A stretch of DNA of 43,007 bases from Oscillospiraceae bacterium (lineage in GTDB: Bacteria; Bacillota; Clostridia; Oscillospirales; Oscillospiraceae): NCBI GenBank assembly GCA_910575695.1, contig CAJTGJ010000026.1:1-43007 (forward strand). The letters are read 5' to 3'. The translations under genes and the position numbers were made by a program. Numbering within the stretch: position 1 is the stretch's first letter; every line of letters begins with the position of its first letter. A model generated the notes under the pieces. That model had not been told where the DNA came from and searched no databases. It worked only from the letters and a program-made list of their open reading frames with translations. Positions 1 to 7,847 of this stretch are shown here, piece by piece.

Positions 1-138
1 CTTCGCCATCTCGTTGAGAACGCTTTTCTTCTTCTCAAGCGCTGGCGCGGCATTGCTGCGCGCTACGCCAAAAATGTCGCTTCCTTCGTCGCTGCTGTCC
101 AAATTCGTTGTATTGCCATTTGGCTCCTCGTTTATTGA
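1..138 (+). CDS. IS5-family transposase, C-terminal end (cut by window edge)
   Basis: The first 45 codons read LRHLVENAF, then LKRWRGIAARYAKN, then IRCIAIWLLVY and a TGA. This matches the last helix-rich part of IS5-group DDE transposases, where the catalytic Glu region is followed by VENAF..LKRWRGIATRY. Only the 3' end is in the window, so I cannot say whether the gene is intact further left. Codon use and GC are lower than in the chromosomal genes to the right. It probably marks an insertion next to or inside the integrative element that fills positions 283-7506. No clear terminal inverted repeat was found after the stop. Confidence 0.75.
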   Translation, partial: LRHLVENAFLLLKRWRGIAARYAKNVASFVAAVQIRCIAIWLLVY

Positions 139-160
139 CGACACCATCTAACTTTTCCGC

Positions 161-211
161 TGGTATACTTTGTGGCGAAACCCCTCCCCAAAACTGGTGT
201 ACTTTGTGGCG
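161..211. repeat. Pair of 17-bp direct repeats, possible IS end
   Basis: TGGTATACTTTGTGGCG (161-177) recurs as TGGTGTACTTTGTGGCG (195-211), 16 of 17 bases identical, with a 34-bp pitch. They lie between the transposase stop at 138 and the stop of the leftward gene at 283. Spaced short repeats of this kind occur at ends of some insertion sequences, IS21-like ends among them, but no partner end is visible here. Confidence 0.5.
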
Positions 212-282
212 TAATTTGGCCCTTTTTACTTGACTGCTTATACACAGGGGGTCAGCTCCTTCCATGGCAGGCCGGGGACAGC

Positions 283-1362
283 TCATCCGGCCATCTTCAA
301 TTCCAGGTCGTTCAGTACGATGGTGGCCGCCGCTTTGAGCGCGTTGTCCGCGAAGGGGCAGACGCTTTGGAGCCACTTCAGGCTGGTGGGCCTGTCTTTG
401 GCCACCTGCTCCAGCGTCCAGCCCTTGCAGATGCCGTCCAGCACCTTGAAGCTCCGGGCCTGCTCCAGCGTCATGAGCCCGCAGATCTCCTCCACAGTCA
501 TGTCCGCCGTGTAGGCAGCCGGAGCGGGCGCGTCTGACCCGGCGGAAGCCTCCGGGGCGGGATCAGCCGCCGGAGCATCCTTGGCTGCGGGCGGGGTGTC
601 CGTCCCCTCCTGACCGTCAGGCTTGTTCTGCGCTGCCACAGTCTGGCGGGCATCGCCGATGTTCACCACAGCCGGAGCAGGCTTCTCTTTTTTCTGACTC
701 GGGGCGGCATGGGGCTGGGGGGCCACCGGCGCGGGGCGAGGGGCCGTCGCCGCATGGGGCGGCGGGCCCACAGGGGCCGGACGCGGTGCAGGCTGGGCTG
801 CCTTCTCCACAGGCGGGGTGCTGTGTTCGGCTTTCTGCTCAGGGGGATCGGCCTCAGCCGGGGCGGGGGAGGACTTGGGTTCCTCCAGCGGCGCTTTTGC
901 GGGCTGTCCGGCATCAGCCGCCTGGGTGGGCGGTGTTGGCGCCCCACCACTTACGATGGGGGCCAGGGTCGAAACGTCCAGGTCAAACCCGGCCATTTTC
1001 AGCGCCTCTTCCAACGCGGCCTCCTGGGTGGCGCGGATGTACGCATCCCCCTTGGCCTTGTCCGCCTTTCTGGTGGCGGTGAAGCTGGCCAGGGGGCTGC
1101 GGTCATCCGCGTCGGCGAACACCCGGGCTTCAAAGATGGCCATGGTATCCGCCACCCGCAGGGGGTTCAGCACCAGCCCGCCCTTGGGGCAGGCCAGCCG
1201 GAACCAGGTTTTCCTGCCCTCAAGGGTCATTTCCAGCGTCTGCCCCGGGCCGTCCTTCTTGTCCGCCGCACGGGTAAACTTGGTAAAGTCAAAGCCCGGA
1301 AGCCTCCGCAGGTCCCAGGGGGCGTAGGCTTCGCCCGCCGCCGTGTTCTTCTTGTTGTTCAT
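283..1362 (-). CDS. Unknown protein with Pro/Ala-rich linker, element cargo
   Basis: This is a 359-residue protein that I do not recognise. The start at 1362 is chosen because AAAGGAG lies 8 bases upstream; a longer reading from 1416 lacks such a site. It has a globular N-terminal part (about residues 1-135, containing PWDLRRLPGFDFTKF and an Ala/Lys helix), a long low-complexity Pro/Ala/Glu linker (about 140-290), and a short C-terminal helical part beginning MTVEEICGLMTLEQA. There is no signal peptide or membrane segment. It lies downstream of the RecD-like and YqaJ-like genes on the same strand, which suggests a part in the DNA processing of a phage or conjugative element, for instance as a nuclease or annealing partner. 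That role is a guess from position only. Confidence 0.7.
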   Translation of the reverse strand: MNNKKNTAAGEAYAPWDLRRLPGFDFTKFTRAADKKDGPGQTLEMTLEGRKTWFRLACPKGGLVLNPLRVADTMAIFEARVFADADDRSPLASFTATRKADKAKGDAYIRATQEAALEEALKMAGFDLDVSTLAPIVSGGAPTPPTQAADAGQPAKAPLEEPKSSPAPAEADPPEQKAEHSTPPVEKAAQPAPRPAPVGPPPHAATAPRPAPVAPQPHAAPSQKKEKPAPAVVNIGDARQTVAAQNKPDGQEGTDTPPAAKDAPAADPAPEASAGSDAPAPAAYTADMTVEEICGLMTLEQARSFKVLDGICKGWTLEQVAKDRPTSLKWLQSVCPFADNALKAAATIVLNDLELKMAG

Positions 1363-1428
1363 GTGACAAACTCCTTTCCATAAATAAATAGGAGATGGCC
1401 GCGCGTTTTTTTGCACGTCATCTCACAA

Positions 1429-3710
1429 TTAACTGGCATTTTTCAATTCGTCCCCGCTGGCCGGGGCGCTCCGCCGGATCAGCGCCTGGTGGTACAGCCG
1501 GATGCGCTCCCCCAGCAGGGTGTTGCGCTTGCCCGTACCGCATTTGCTCACCGCCATGAAAATGGCCTTTTTCATCCCAACCAGCACCACCCGCCGCTTG
1601 GCGCGGGTAATGGTCGTGTAGAACAGGTTCCGGGAAAGCAGGATTTTGTGGGCCGGGAGCATGGGCACGATCACCGTGTCGTACTCGTTGCCCTGGGACT
1701 TGTGGATGGTGGTGGCGTAGGCCAGCTCCAGCTCCCCCAGGCTCTCCGGCGGATAATCCGCAAATCGTCCGTCAAAAGAAACGGTGAGCGTCCCCGGCCT
1801 GATGTTGGACACGATGCCCACTTCGCCGTTGAACACGCCAGCGGCCACCTACTCGCCGTCCTCATTGAACAGCGCAATGTCGTAATCGTTCTTCACCTGC
1901 ATCACCCGGTTGCCCAGGCAGAACAGACGCCCGCCGTTGGATATCTCAGGCTTGTCGGCCGCCGGCGGGTTGATCTCCGCCTGGATGGCCGCGTTCAGGC
2001 TGTTGGCCGACGCGTCCCCTGTAGCGCGGAACGGGGTGAGGATCTGCATCTGCTCCATGGCGGTGTGCCGCAGAGTGCCCCGGTACAGTACCCGGATCAG
2101 CGCCGCGGTTTCTTCCTGGGATAATGCCTCAGTAAAGGCAAAGTCCCGGCCATAGTACAGCTGGCCCATACCCTCCTTGATGAACTTGGCGTTGTAGGCA
2201 ATGAGGCTGTCTTCCGCCTGACGGAAGATCTGGTCCAGCACCGTCACAGGCACAAGGCCGCTCTGGATCAGCTCCCGGAACACGCTGCCCGCGCCCACGC
2301 TCTCCAGCTGGTCGGCGTCGCCCACGATCAGCAGCTTCGTCCCCTTTTTCAGCCGGGCAAACATCTGGTGGGCCAGCCACATATCCACCATGGACGCCTC
2401 GTCCACAATAAGGAAGTCCGCTTCCAGCTCCTTTTTTTCCTGCCAGCCCGCGTCCTCCCCCTGGAGGCCCAGCAGGCTGTGGAGGGTGGCGGCATTGCCC
2501 ATCCCGGTGGTCTCCGCCATGCGGCGGCTGGCCTTGCCGGTGGGCGCGCCCAGGGCGATGATCTTGCCTGGGTAAAGCACCTGGTACGCCTCGATCACCG
2601 CCTTCAAAATGGTGCTCTTGCCGGTGCCGGGGCCGCCCGTGATGATGGACAGGTTGTGCCGGAAGGCCATTTCCACCCCCTCGTATTGCCTGGGGGAGAG
2701 GGTGATGCCCAGCTTGCCCTTGATGCGCTCCATCACCGGGCCCAGCAGGACCGGCTCTGGCCGCTCCAGCAGTAGCTCCACCACCGTGCGGGCGGTTTCG
2801 CTCTCCTGGTTGAACACATGGGGCAGGTAAATATTGCCCTTCTTGGACACCACTACGTTGGTCATCACCATGGTGCGCAGCTCCTGCTCAAGCTGGGGCC
2901 TTTGCAGGCGCTGTTCCAGCTGGGGGATTTTCTCGTTCAGCAGCGCCAGGCCCTCGCCCAGCAGCTTTTCCGCCTCCACATAGAGGTGGCCGCCCTCGGT
3001 GCGGGACTTCTCTATGGCATAGAACAGGGCCCCCTGCACCCGCATAGGGTCGTGGAGGTTGCCGCCGGACTTGATCACGATGGCGTCCACTTTTTTGAAC
3101 CCAAACCCGGGGATCTGGCACAGCTGGTAGAAGCTCTTGCGCAGCAGGGCGGCGCCATCCGGGCCGAAGTGTTCGTAGATCTTCATGGCCGTCTTGGGCG
3201 TCAGCTTGAAGGGGGCCAGCACCGTCATCAGATCCCGGACCGCCTTGCTCTCAGCGTAGCCCGCCTTGATCTCCTCCAGCTTCTCCCCGGTGATGCCTTT
3301 GATCTCCAGCAGCTTTTCCGGGTGATGTTCGATCACATCGAGAGAATCCGTGCCAAACCGCTGGACGATAGCCTCGGCGGTCTTGGGGCCGATGCCCTTC
3401 AGCAGCCCGGAGGACAGGTAGCCTAGGACGCCCTCAATGGTGGGCGGCACCAGCTCCTGCCAGCCGTCCACCTGGAGCTGTGTGGGCCGTATTTGCCGTC
3501 TGCCCATTCCCCGTCCAGCTCCATTTTGATGGCGCTCGTCCGGGGCAGGTCGTAGCCCACGGCCACAAAGCGGATCAGGTGATCCGCAAACCGGTACTTG
3601 TCCCGGGCGTTCTCCGGCACCATGGGGGCGGCGGTTTTCAGCCGCAGGACGCAGTATTTGCTCGCCTCGTTGTAGAACAGCGTTTTGTCATACGCCGCAA
3701 CAATGTTCAT
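1429..3710 (-). pseudogene. RecD2-like ATP-dependent DNA helicase, broken
   Basis: Joined across its lesions this encodes about 760 residues, near the usual RecD2 length. In order it shows an N-terminal domain (from MNIVAAYDKTLFYNEASKY), helix-hairpin-helix repeats (GLLKGIGPKTAEAIVQRFG), Walker A GGPGTGKST, Walker B DEASMVD, GDADQLESVGAGSVF, and the UvrD-type C-terminal motifs YATTIHKSQGNEYDTV and TTITRAKRRVVLVG. Two lesions break it. Near 3480 the frame changes after DGKYG, before LQVDGW. At 1849-1851 an in-frame TAG follows FNEDGE, with the frame continuing at once as VAAGVFNGEVG. The original start at 3710 has AGGAGG 7 bases upstream and lies 11 bases after the YqaJ-like gene. RecD2 enzymes unwind DNA 5' to 3'. 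The largest open piece (1849-3507) keeps Walker A and B but loses the C-terminal motifs, so activity is unlikely. Confidence 0.85.
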
Positions 3711-3721
3711 AACCACTCCTC

Positions 3722-4776
3722 CTATGCCGCCGCTTCGGCAGCGGCGAATTTGACATGGAACCGCCGGCTCTCGGACGCGGTGGCATACTGCGCGTAGATG
3801 TCCGGGTGGGCGGTCTTCAGCCGCAGCAGGTTGTCCTTCAAAATGCCCTCGGAGTAGCTGGGCTTGAAGGTAACAGTATAGCTGCCGCTCTCGTCCTCAC
3901 AGGCCGCCGACCAGCTCCCGCCCATGTCGGCCACGATGAGGGCCTTCAGCCGCTCCATTTCGTCCCCCAGCTTTTTCACGTCCGCATTCAGGAGGCTCCT
4001 TTGCTCCCGGAGCTCCACATACCGCCGCACCCTTTCGGACTGCGTTTCAGTGAGCGTTACCGGGGGCATTTCCTTGCAGGACGGCCCCAGGCGGCGGCGC
4101 AGGCTGTCCAGGATAAGCCCGCCGTCCCGCTCCACATAGGGGGTAGCACCTTTGCCTGGACATGATTCACCCAGAAGTTCTCCTCTAAGGCGATCAGCTC
4201 CGCCTCATACTTCGGGTCCCGGTCTATTTGCCGGATCATGGCCTCGTCCTCGTTGTTGCCGTAGAGGCAGCAGAAATAGACCCGATTCAGATTCATGACC
4301 GCCATGTAGTGCCGGCCCTGGGCTTCGTAGTATTCCGGCACGATGGGCTTGCCGTCGTACGCCCACTTGTCCCGGGCATTGTAGTTGGTAGTCTTGCACT
4401 CCAAAATGGCTGTCCCGCCGTCCGGCAGGGTCACCAGGCGGTCCACGTCGGCCAGCATCCACGGGTGGTCCGGGTGTTGGAACATGACCGGCATGGGGCA
4501 GACCTCCAGCCCCGTCTTTTTTGTAAAGATGCGGGCCACCAGGTCTTCCAGCAGGGTGCCCACCTCCATGGCCACCCAGTTTTCCGCGCTGTCCTCAACG
4601 GGAAGGCCCAGCTTGTCGTAGTAGAGATCCACCCCGGTGCGGAAGGGCGAGATGCCCATGACCGCCGCCGCATCGCTGCCGCCAATCCCCTGGCGGCGGT
4701 AGGCCAGCCATTCCTCGCGGGACAGGCCGGCGGTTGCGGTGACTACGTTAGGCCGCTTTTGCTGCGGCTCCGCCAT
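3722..4776 (-). pseudogene. YqaJ/lambda-exonuclease-type nuclease, frameshifted
   Basis: The N-terminal 220 residues are a clear YqaJ-type viral recombinase/exonuclease domain: WLAYRRQGIGGSDAAAVMG, the acidic residue in MLADVDRL, and the catalytic E-x-K in AILECKTTNY. Such enzymes resect double-stranded DNA for recombination in phages and mobile elements. The frame is lost at a run of five G on the plus strand (4138-4142). After KVLPP the protein should continue YVERDGGLILDSLRR, which lies in the next frame and runs on to a stop at 3722. One missing base would restore a protein of about 351 residues. The start at 4776 (MAEPQQ) is chosen over an upstream ATG because the domain begins about 20 residues later. 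The nuclease core itself is complete before the lesion, so a truncated but active product remains possible. Confidence 0.8.
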
Positions 4777-4906
4777 GGCTCGCCACCCCCTTCCTGGGAA
4801 TTGTCCCCTTGGGCTTGAGGGCCTGGAGCTGCCTCCGACCCGGCTTCCTGGAGCCCATCCCACGGCGCGGGCGGCCTCCAGGCTTCCATACTGCGTGATA
4901 CTTCAT
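4748..4906 (-). CDS. Small basic protein, unknown
   Basis: A 52-residue reading frame starts MKYHAVWKPGGRPRRG, has many Arg, Lys and Gly residues and ends GGAAAKAA. AAAGGAG lies 8 bases before its ATG, which is the best reason to believe it is translated. It overlaps the start of the YqaJ-like gene by 29 bases, as first genes of phage-type operons often do. No domain is recognised. The charge would suit nucleic-acid binding, but this is only an inference. Confidence 0.45.
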   Translation of the reverse strand: MKYHAVWKPGGRPRRGMGSRKPGRRQLQALKPKGTIPRKGVASHGGAAAKAA

Positions 4907-4963
4907 TTCCTGTACTCCTTTCGTTTTTTGATTTATCCTCAAAGCCTTCCGGCGTTTGGGCAG

Positions 4964-5041
4964 AAAAAAAGCGGGAATGACTGAAATACCGGCTTTGCCG
5001 GCTCCGCCCCCTTACAGGTGGGCTTCAGTCATTCCCGCTTT
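4964..5041 (-). terminator. Large hairpin with U-tract in the leftward leader
   Basis: A perfect 18-bp inverted repeat, AAAGCGGGAATGACTGAA (4968-4985) and its complement (5024-5041), encloses a 38-base loop with its own small stem CCGGC-TTT-GCCGG (4989-5001). Read leftward it is followed by seven U (4970-4964), the form of an intrinsic terminator. It lies about 60 bases upstream of the first leftward gene, so it may act as an attenuator, or it may end an unseen leftward transcript from the 5042-5695 gap. Confidence 0.6.
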
Positions 5042-5695
5042 ACGCGTCGGGGTGTGTCTCCCTATGTTGAAATCAAAATCGCCAGCGGACGCCGCCGCAA
5101 ATGGGCAGACTGCTCCCGCTGACGATACATACAAACCCGGGAGCGGCGTACGACACCCTCTCTGCCTCATGAGAAAGGGCCGCCAGTTCCCGTAACGTGT
5201 GCAATGCGAAACCTATCGCTCCCAGGCTGACAAAGCCAGCCTGCCCTCTTAAAAAGAGAAAACGCACATAGAATCAATTACGAAAAGATACTACCACAAC
5301 ATTTAGTGTTTGCCAATCACATCCAACCATATTTTGCGTTTTAGAAAAATTTTGAAAAATATTTCGTTCCCTGCAAAAAAATGGGAGCCGCTTGCTATTT
5401 ATTATTTAGGAGGCTATACATTGCACCTTGACAAACGGCGCGAGCCCATACCCTGTCCCGGCAGTCATACAGGAGCGGCGGATAGTGTGCCTTTGCGCAC
5501 CCGCCGCAGAATCAGCGCATAGCGCGGCCTGAAAATACGCGGTCTGAACGAGAGCGCAGGAAGTGGGCCGGGAAAGGAAAAGAAAATTTAGAATCGAACG
5601 TGATGTTTTGTTGACTTTTATGGAGAAGAATTGTACAAGTATTATTGTAAGGATACTGTGGGTTCTTCTTCAGCCACGACGAAAGGAGGAATACT
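5042..5695. other. Intergenic region of the element, no gene seen
   Basis: About 650 bases lie between the leftward cargo genes and the rightward excisionase/integrase pair. I see no convincing reading frame. It contains a small stem-loop at 5223-5243 and a compound stem-loop at 5475-5507, where GCGGCGG pairs with CCGCCGC around an inner GTGC/GCAC hairpin. A possible -35 TTGACT at 5611 precedes the excisionase-like gene, without a good -10. Such a region could hold an element origin or a small regulatory RNA, but nothing identifies one. Confidence 0.4.
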
Positions 5696-5905
5696 GTGGC
5701 TGATATTGTTTCTACTCACTCAAAAGCCGTTTCAGAGAAGCGAAGTTATTCCGTTGCTGAGGTTGCGGAAATCTTAAATGTCAGTAAACGGTCCGTGTAT
5801 AATCTTTGCGCCAATGGTGTGATAAAAAGCGTAAAAATTGGCACAAAATTAAGAATTTCCAAGAAAACCTTTGATGAATGGCTTGATGGTGAGGACATTC
5901 GTTGA
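5696..5905 (+). CDS. Excisionase-like MerR/HTH_17 DNA-binding protein
   Basis: The 69-residue protein contains SYSVAEVAEILNVSKRSVYNLCANGVIKSVKIGTKLRI, the winged-helix pattern of excisionase-family (helix-turn-helix 17) proteins. In integrative elements these small proteins bind attachment-site arms and direct the integrase toward excision. The start is a GTG at 5696 with AAAGGAGG just upstream. The gene ends 17 bases before the integrase start at 5923, with GAAAGGAG between them, so the two are cotranscribed. It appears intact although the integrase beside it is not. Confidence 0.85.
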   Translation: MADIVSTHSKAVSEKRSYSVAEVAEILNVSKRSVYNLCANGVIKSVKIGTKLRISKKTFDEWLDGEDIR

Positions 5906-5922
5906 AAGGAGTCCACAGGATT

Positions 5923-7303
5923 ATGGCTTCTATCCAAAAGCGAGGGAAAAAATATGCCGTAGTATACGCATATGAAGACGACTCGCACGTCAAACGTCAA
6001 AAATGGGAGACATTTTCTACAAAAAAAAGAGGCGCTCATCCGAAAAGCGCAGATTGAAAACGAGCAGAATAAGGGTACGTTTATTCCCCCGTCCAATGTT
6101 ACCGTGGCCGAGTTTTTGAAAGACTTTGTTGAGCTCTATGGATCGAAACGCTGGGGGCTGTCTGCCTATACCGGCAATGTTGGCCTGATTGAGAACTATA
6201 TTAACCCTCTGATTGGCGAATGCTATGTCCAAGATGTCAGCCGCCGAGTCGTTGATGGGTTTGTCCTAAAGCTCCAAAAAACGCCGCCCGTCAGCACCCT
6301 GTATCGGAAAGCCAAGACAGATGCACTGCCGCCATGTACGATTGAGAAAATCTGTAAGGTGATGCACTGTGCGTTCCGGCAGGCTGTCCGGTGGGACATG
6401 GTGCCAAAGAACCCCTTTGATGATGTCCTGCTCCCCAAAAAAGAGAAGAAAGTACGGGACATCTGGACGGTGGAAGTGATCCGGCAGGCACTGGATAACT
6501 GCTCGGAGGGTAAGCTGTTCATTGCCATTAACCTTGCGTTTGCCTGCTCGTTGCGGTTGGGTGAAATCACAGGGCTGACTTGGGACTGTGTCCATATTTC
6601 CGATACGGATATCGCGAAAGATGACGCCTACATTATCGTGAACAAGGAATTGGCCCGGGTCGATCAGAAGGCGATCAATGCCATAGGGGAAAAGGATATC
6701 CTGTTTATGTTCCCCCGGATGATTAGGGGAAGATCTACCACCCGGCTGGTGTTGAAAAAGCCCAAGACTGAAACGAGCGTCCGAAAGGTTTGGCTGCCCA
6801 AGACACTCGCCTATATCCTCCGGGATTGGAAGGAGCGTCAAGACAAACTGAAAGAGTTCATGGGGGACGAATATACAGATTACAACCTTGTCCTGGCCCT
6901 GGAGACAGGGCGTCCTTGTGAAGATCGGGTCATTGGAAATCAGTTTGAGCGGTTGAAGAAATCTGCCGGGCTGCCCGACGTGGTGTTCCACTCGCTCCGC
7001 CACAGTAGCACGACCTATAAGCTGAAGCTGAACCACGGTGACATCAAGGCAACCCAGGGAGACACCGGCCACGCCCAGGCCCAGATGGTGACGGAGGTTT
7101 ATGCCCACATCCTGGACGAGGAGCGCAAGATCAACGCGCAAAAGTTCGAGATTGCCTTTTACGCCAACCCGGATATGAGGCAGGTGGAGAAGGAACTGAG
7201 CACACCAAAGGACAAGGGGACAGACCTCCAAAAACTGTTGGCCCAGCTTCAAGAGAACCCGGAGCTGGCAGCTCAGCTCAAAGCACTTTTGAACGCCAAA
7301 TAG
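5923..7303 (+). pseudogene. int: Tyrosine integrase of the element, frameshifted at an A8 run
   Basis: Joined, this is a tyrosine recombinase of about 459 residues. The natural start at 5923 reads MASIQKRGKKYAVVYAYEDD, with GAAAGGAG upstream. It has an N-terminal arm-binding domain, a SAM-like core-binding domain (VAEFLKDFVELYG onward) and a catalytic domain with Arg in CSLRLGEITGL, His-x-x-Arg in HSLRHSSTT, His in DTGHAQAQM and the nucleophile Tyr in TEVYAHIL. The frame breaks at eight A (6021-6028): TFSTKK runs into RGAHPKSAD and a stop, while EALIRKAQIEN continues one frame over. Seven A would restore the gene. A downstream ATG at 5972 opens the rest, but without the N-terminal strand region. 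The gene lies next to tRNA-Arg, its likely target. Transcriptional slippage at the A run could still give some full-length product. Confidence 0.85.
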
Positions 7304-7473
7304 CAGGAGGGCACGAGGCGACATAAAACGGTGCGAAAACGCAAATTAGCAGAATGCCGGTTTTCATTAGCAAGTGGGGCAAAAATCGTTCTAATCCTCC
7401 CGGGGAACGGGCCTGGAAGTGTTAAAAAATGCAGACGCTGAACGCAAAATGCAAAAAGAGCTTTTAGCAATAA

Positions 7474-7506
7474 AAAACGCCGAAATCCACAGGATAACGG
7501 CGTTTT
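7474..7506 (-). terminator. Terminator after tRNA-Arg
   Basis: AAAACGCCG (7474-7482) pairs with CGGCGTTTT (7498-7506) around a 15-base loop. Read leftward the stem is followed by further U, directly after the tRNA 3' end. It also has a short T run on the other strand and may stop integrase transcripts. Confidence 0.75.
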
Positions 7507-7582
7507 GGCACCCCGAACTGGAGTCGAACCAGCGGCCTACCGCTTAGGAGGCGGTCGCTCTATCCATCTGAGCTATCGGGGC
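7506..7582 (-). tRNA. tRNA-Arg(CCU), intact
   Basis: Reading leftward, GCCCCGA...TCGGGGT forms the acceptor stem with discriminator G and an encoded CCA. The anticodon loop is CTCCTAA with anticodon CCU at 7548-7546, and the T-loop is GGTTCGACTCC. It decodes AGG. Its 3' end faces the integrase gene, so it is the likely attachment site of the element to the left. Confidence 0.93.
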
Positions 7583-7623
7583 GTGTATGGAATTTTGTCT
7601 TGCCAGGTGAAAGGTCACCTATC

Positions 7624-7663
7624 ACTTAGGAGGCGGACGCTCTATCCCCTGAGCTGCCGGGGC
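7624..7663 (-). pseudogene. Orphan 5' half of a second tRNA-Arg(CCU)
   Basis: Leftward from 7663 the sequence reads GCCCCGGCAGCTCAGG, then GATAGAGCGTCCGC and the loop CTCCTAA: acceptor 5' strand, D-arm and anticodon arm of a tRNA-Arg. After the loop the stem is not completed and no T-arm or acceptor 3' strand follows. It shares CTTAGGAGGCGG and most of the D-arm with the intact tRNA 41 bases downstream, and lies between that tRNA and its promoter. Confidence 0.75.
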
Positions 7664-7686
7664 GTATGCGCCGTGAAGCAGAACCT

Positions 7687-7715
7687 ATTGTAACCAATTT
7701 CCCGCCTTCTGTCAA
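7687..7715 (-). promoter_or_regulatory. Promoter for the tRNA-Arg locus
   Basis: Leftward TTGACA (7715-7710), a 17-base spacer and TACAAT (7692-7687). Transcription would begin just before the orphan tRNA half and run through the intact tRNA. Confidence 0.75.
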
Positions 7716-7766
7716 TGCAATACAAGAAATTTTCCGAAAAGTCTCATAATTCCGCCTTTCCGACTG

Positions 7767-7795
7767 TTGCAATCGGTGGAAAGTGAGGCTATAAT
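7767..7795 (+). promoter_or_regulatory. Promoter of typA
   Basis: TTGCAA (7767-7772), 17-base spacer, TATAAT (7790-7795), about 50 bases before the typA start codon. Confidence 0.75.
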
Positions 7796-7847
7796 ATTAT
7801 CCCGTGCTTGGAAAAAAGATTCTATATTTCAGATAGAAGGTACAAAT

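Larger units (their letters stand above)
283..7505. mobile_element. Decaying integrative element at tRNA-Arg(CCU)
   Basis: An excisionase-integrase pair faces the 3' end of a tRNA gene, the standard layout of tRNA-targeted integrative elements. The DNA-processing cargo (RecD2-like, YqaJ-like) lies beyond it on the opposite strand. The right boundary is taken as the tRNA 3' end. The left boundary and second attachment site are not in the window; the IS5-type gene at 1-138 may lie inside or outside the element. At least three of its genes are broken while genes to the right are intact. Confidence 0.6.

Noticed and set aside
161..211. CRISPR array
   Set aside because: There are only two repeats, of 17 bases, and no cas gene in the window. 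No other spaced repeats were seen in the 43 kb.
1411..2124. Rightward open frames opposite the RecD2-like pseudogene
   Set aside because: No start signals and no recognisable domain; the leftward strand carries the conserved helicase motifs.
5923..6030. Classical -1 programmed frameshift in the integrase, as in IS3 transposases
   Set aside because: The downstream frame is reached by +1 (or -2), not -1, and no stimulatory stem is obvious after the A run. Decay or transcriptional slippage fits better.
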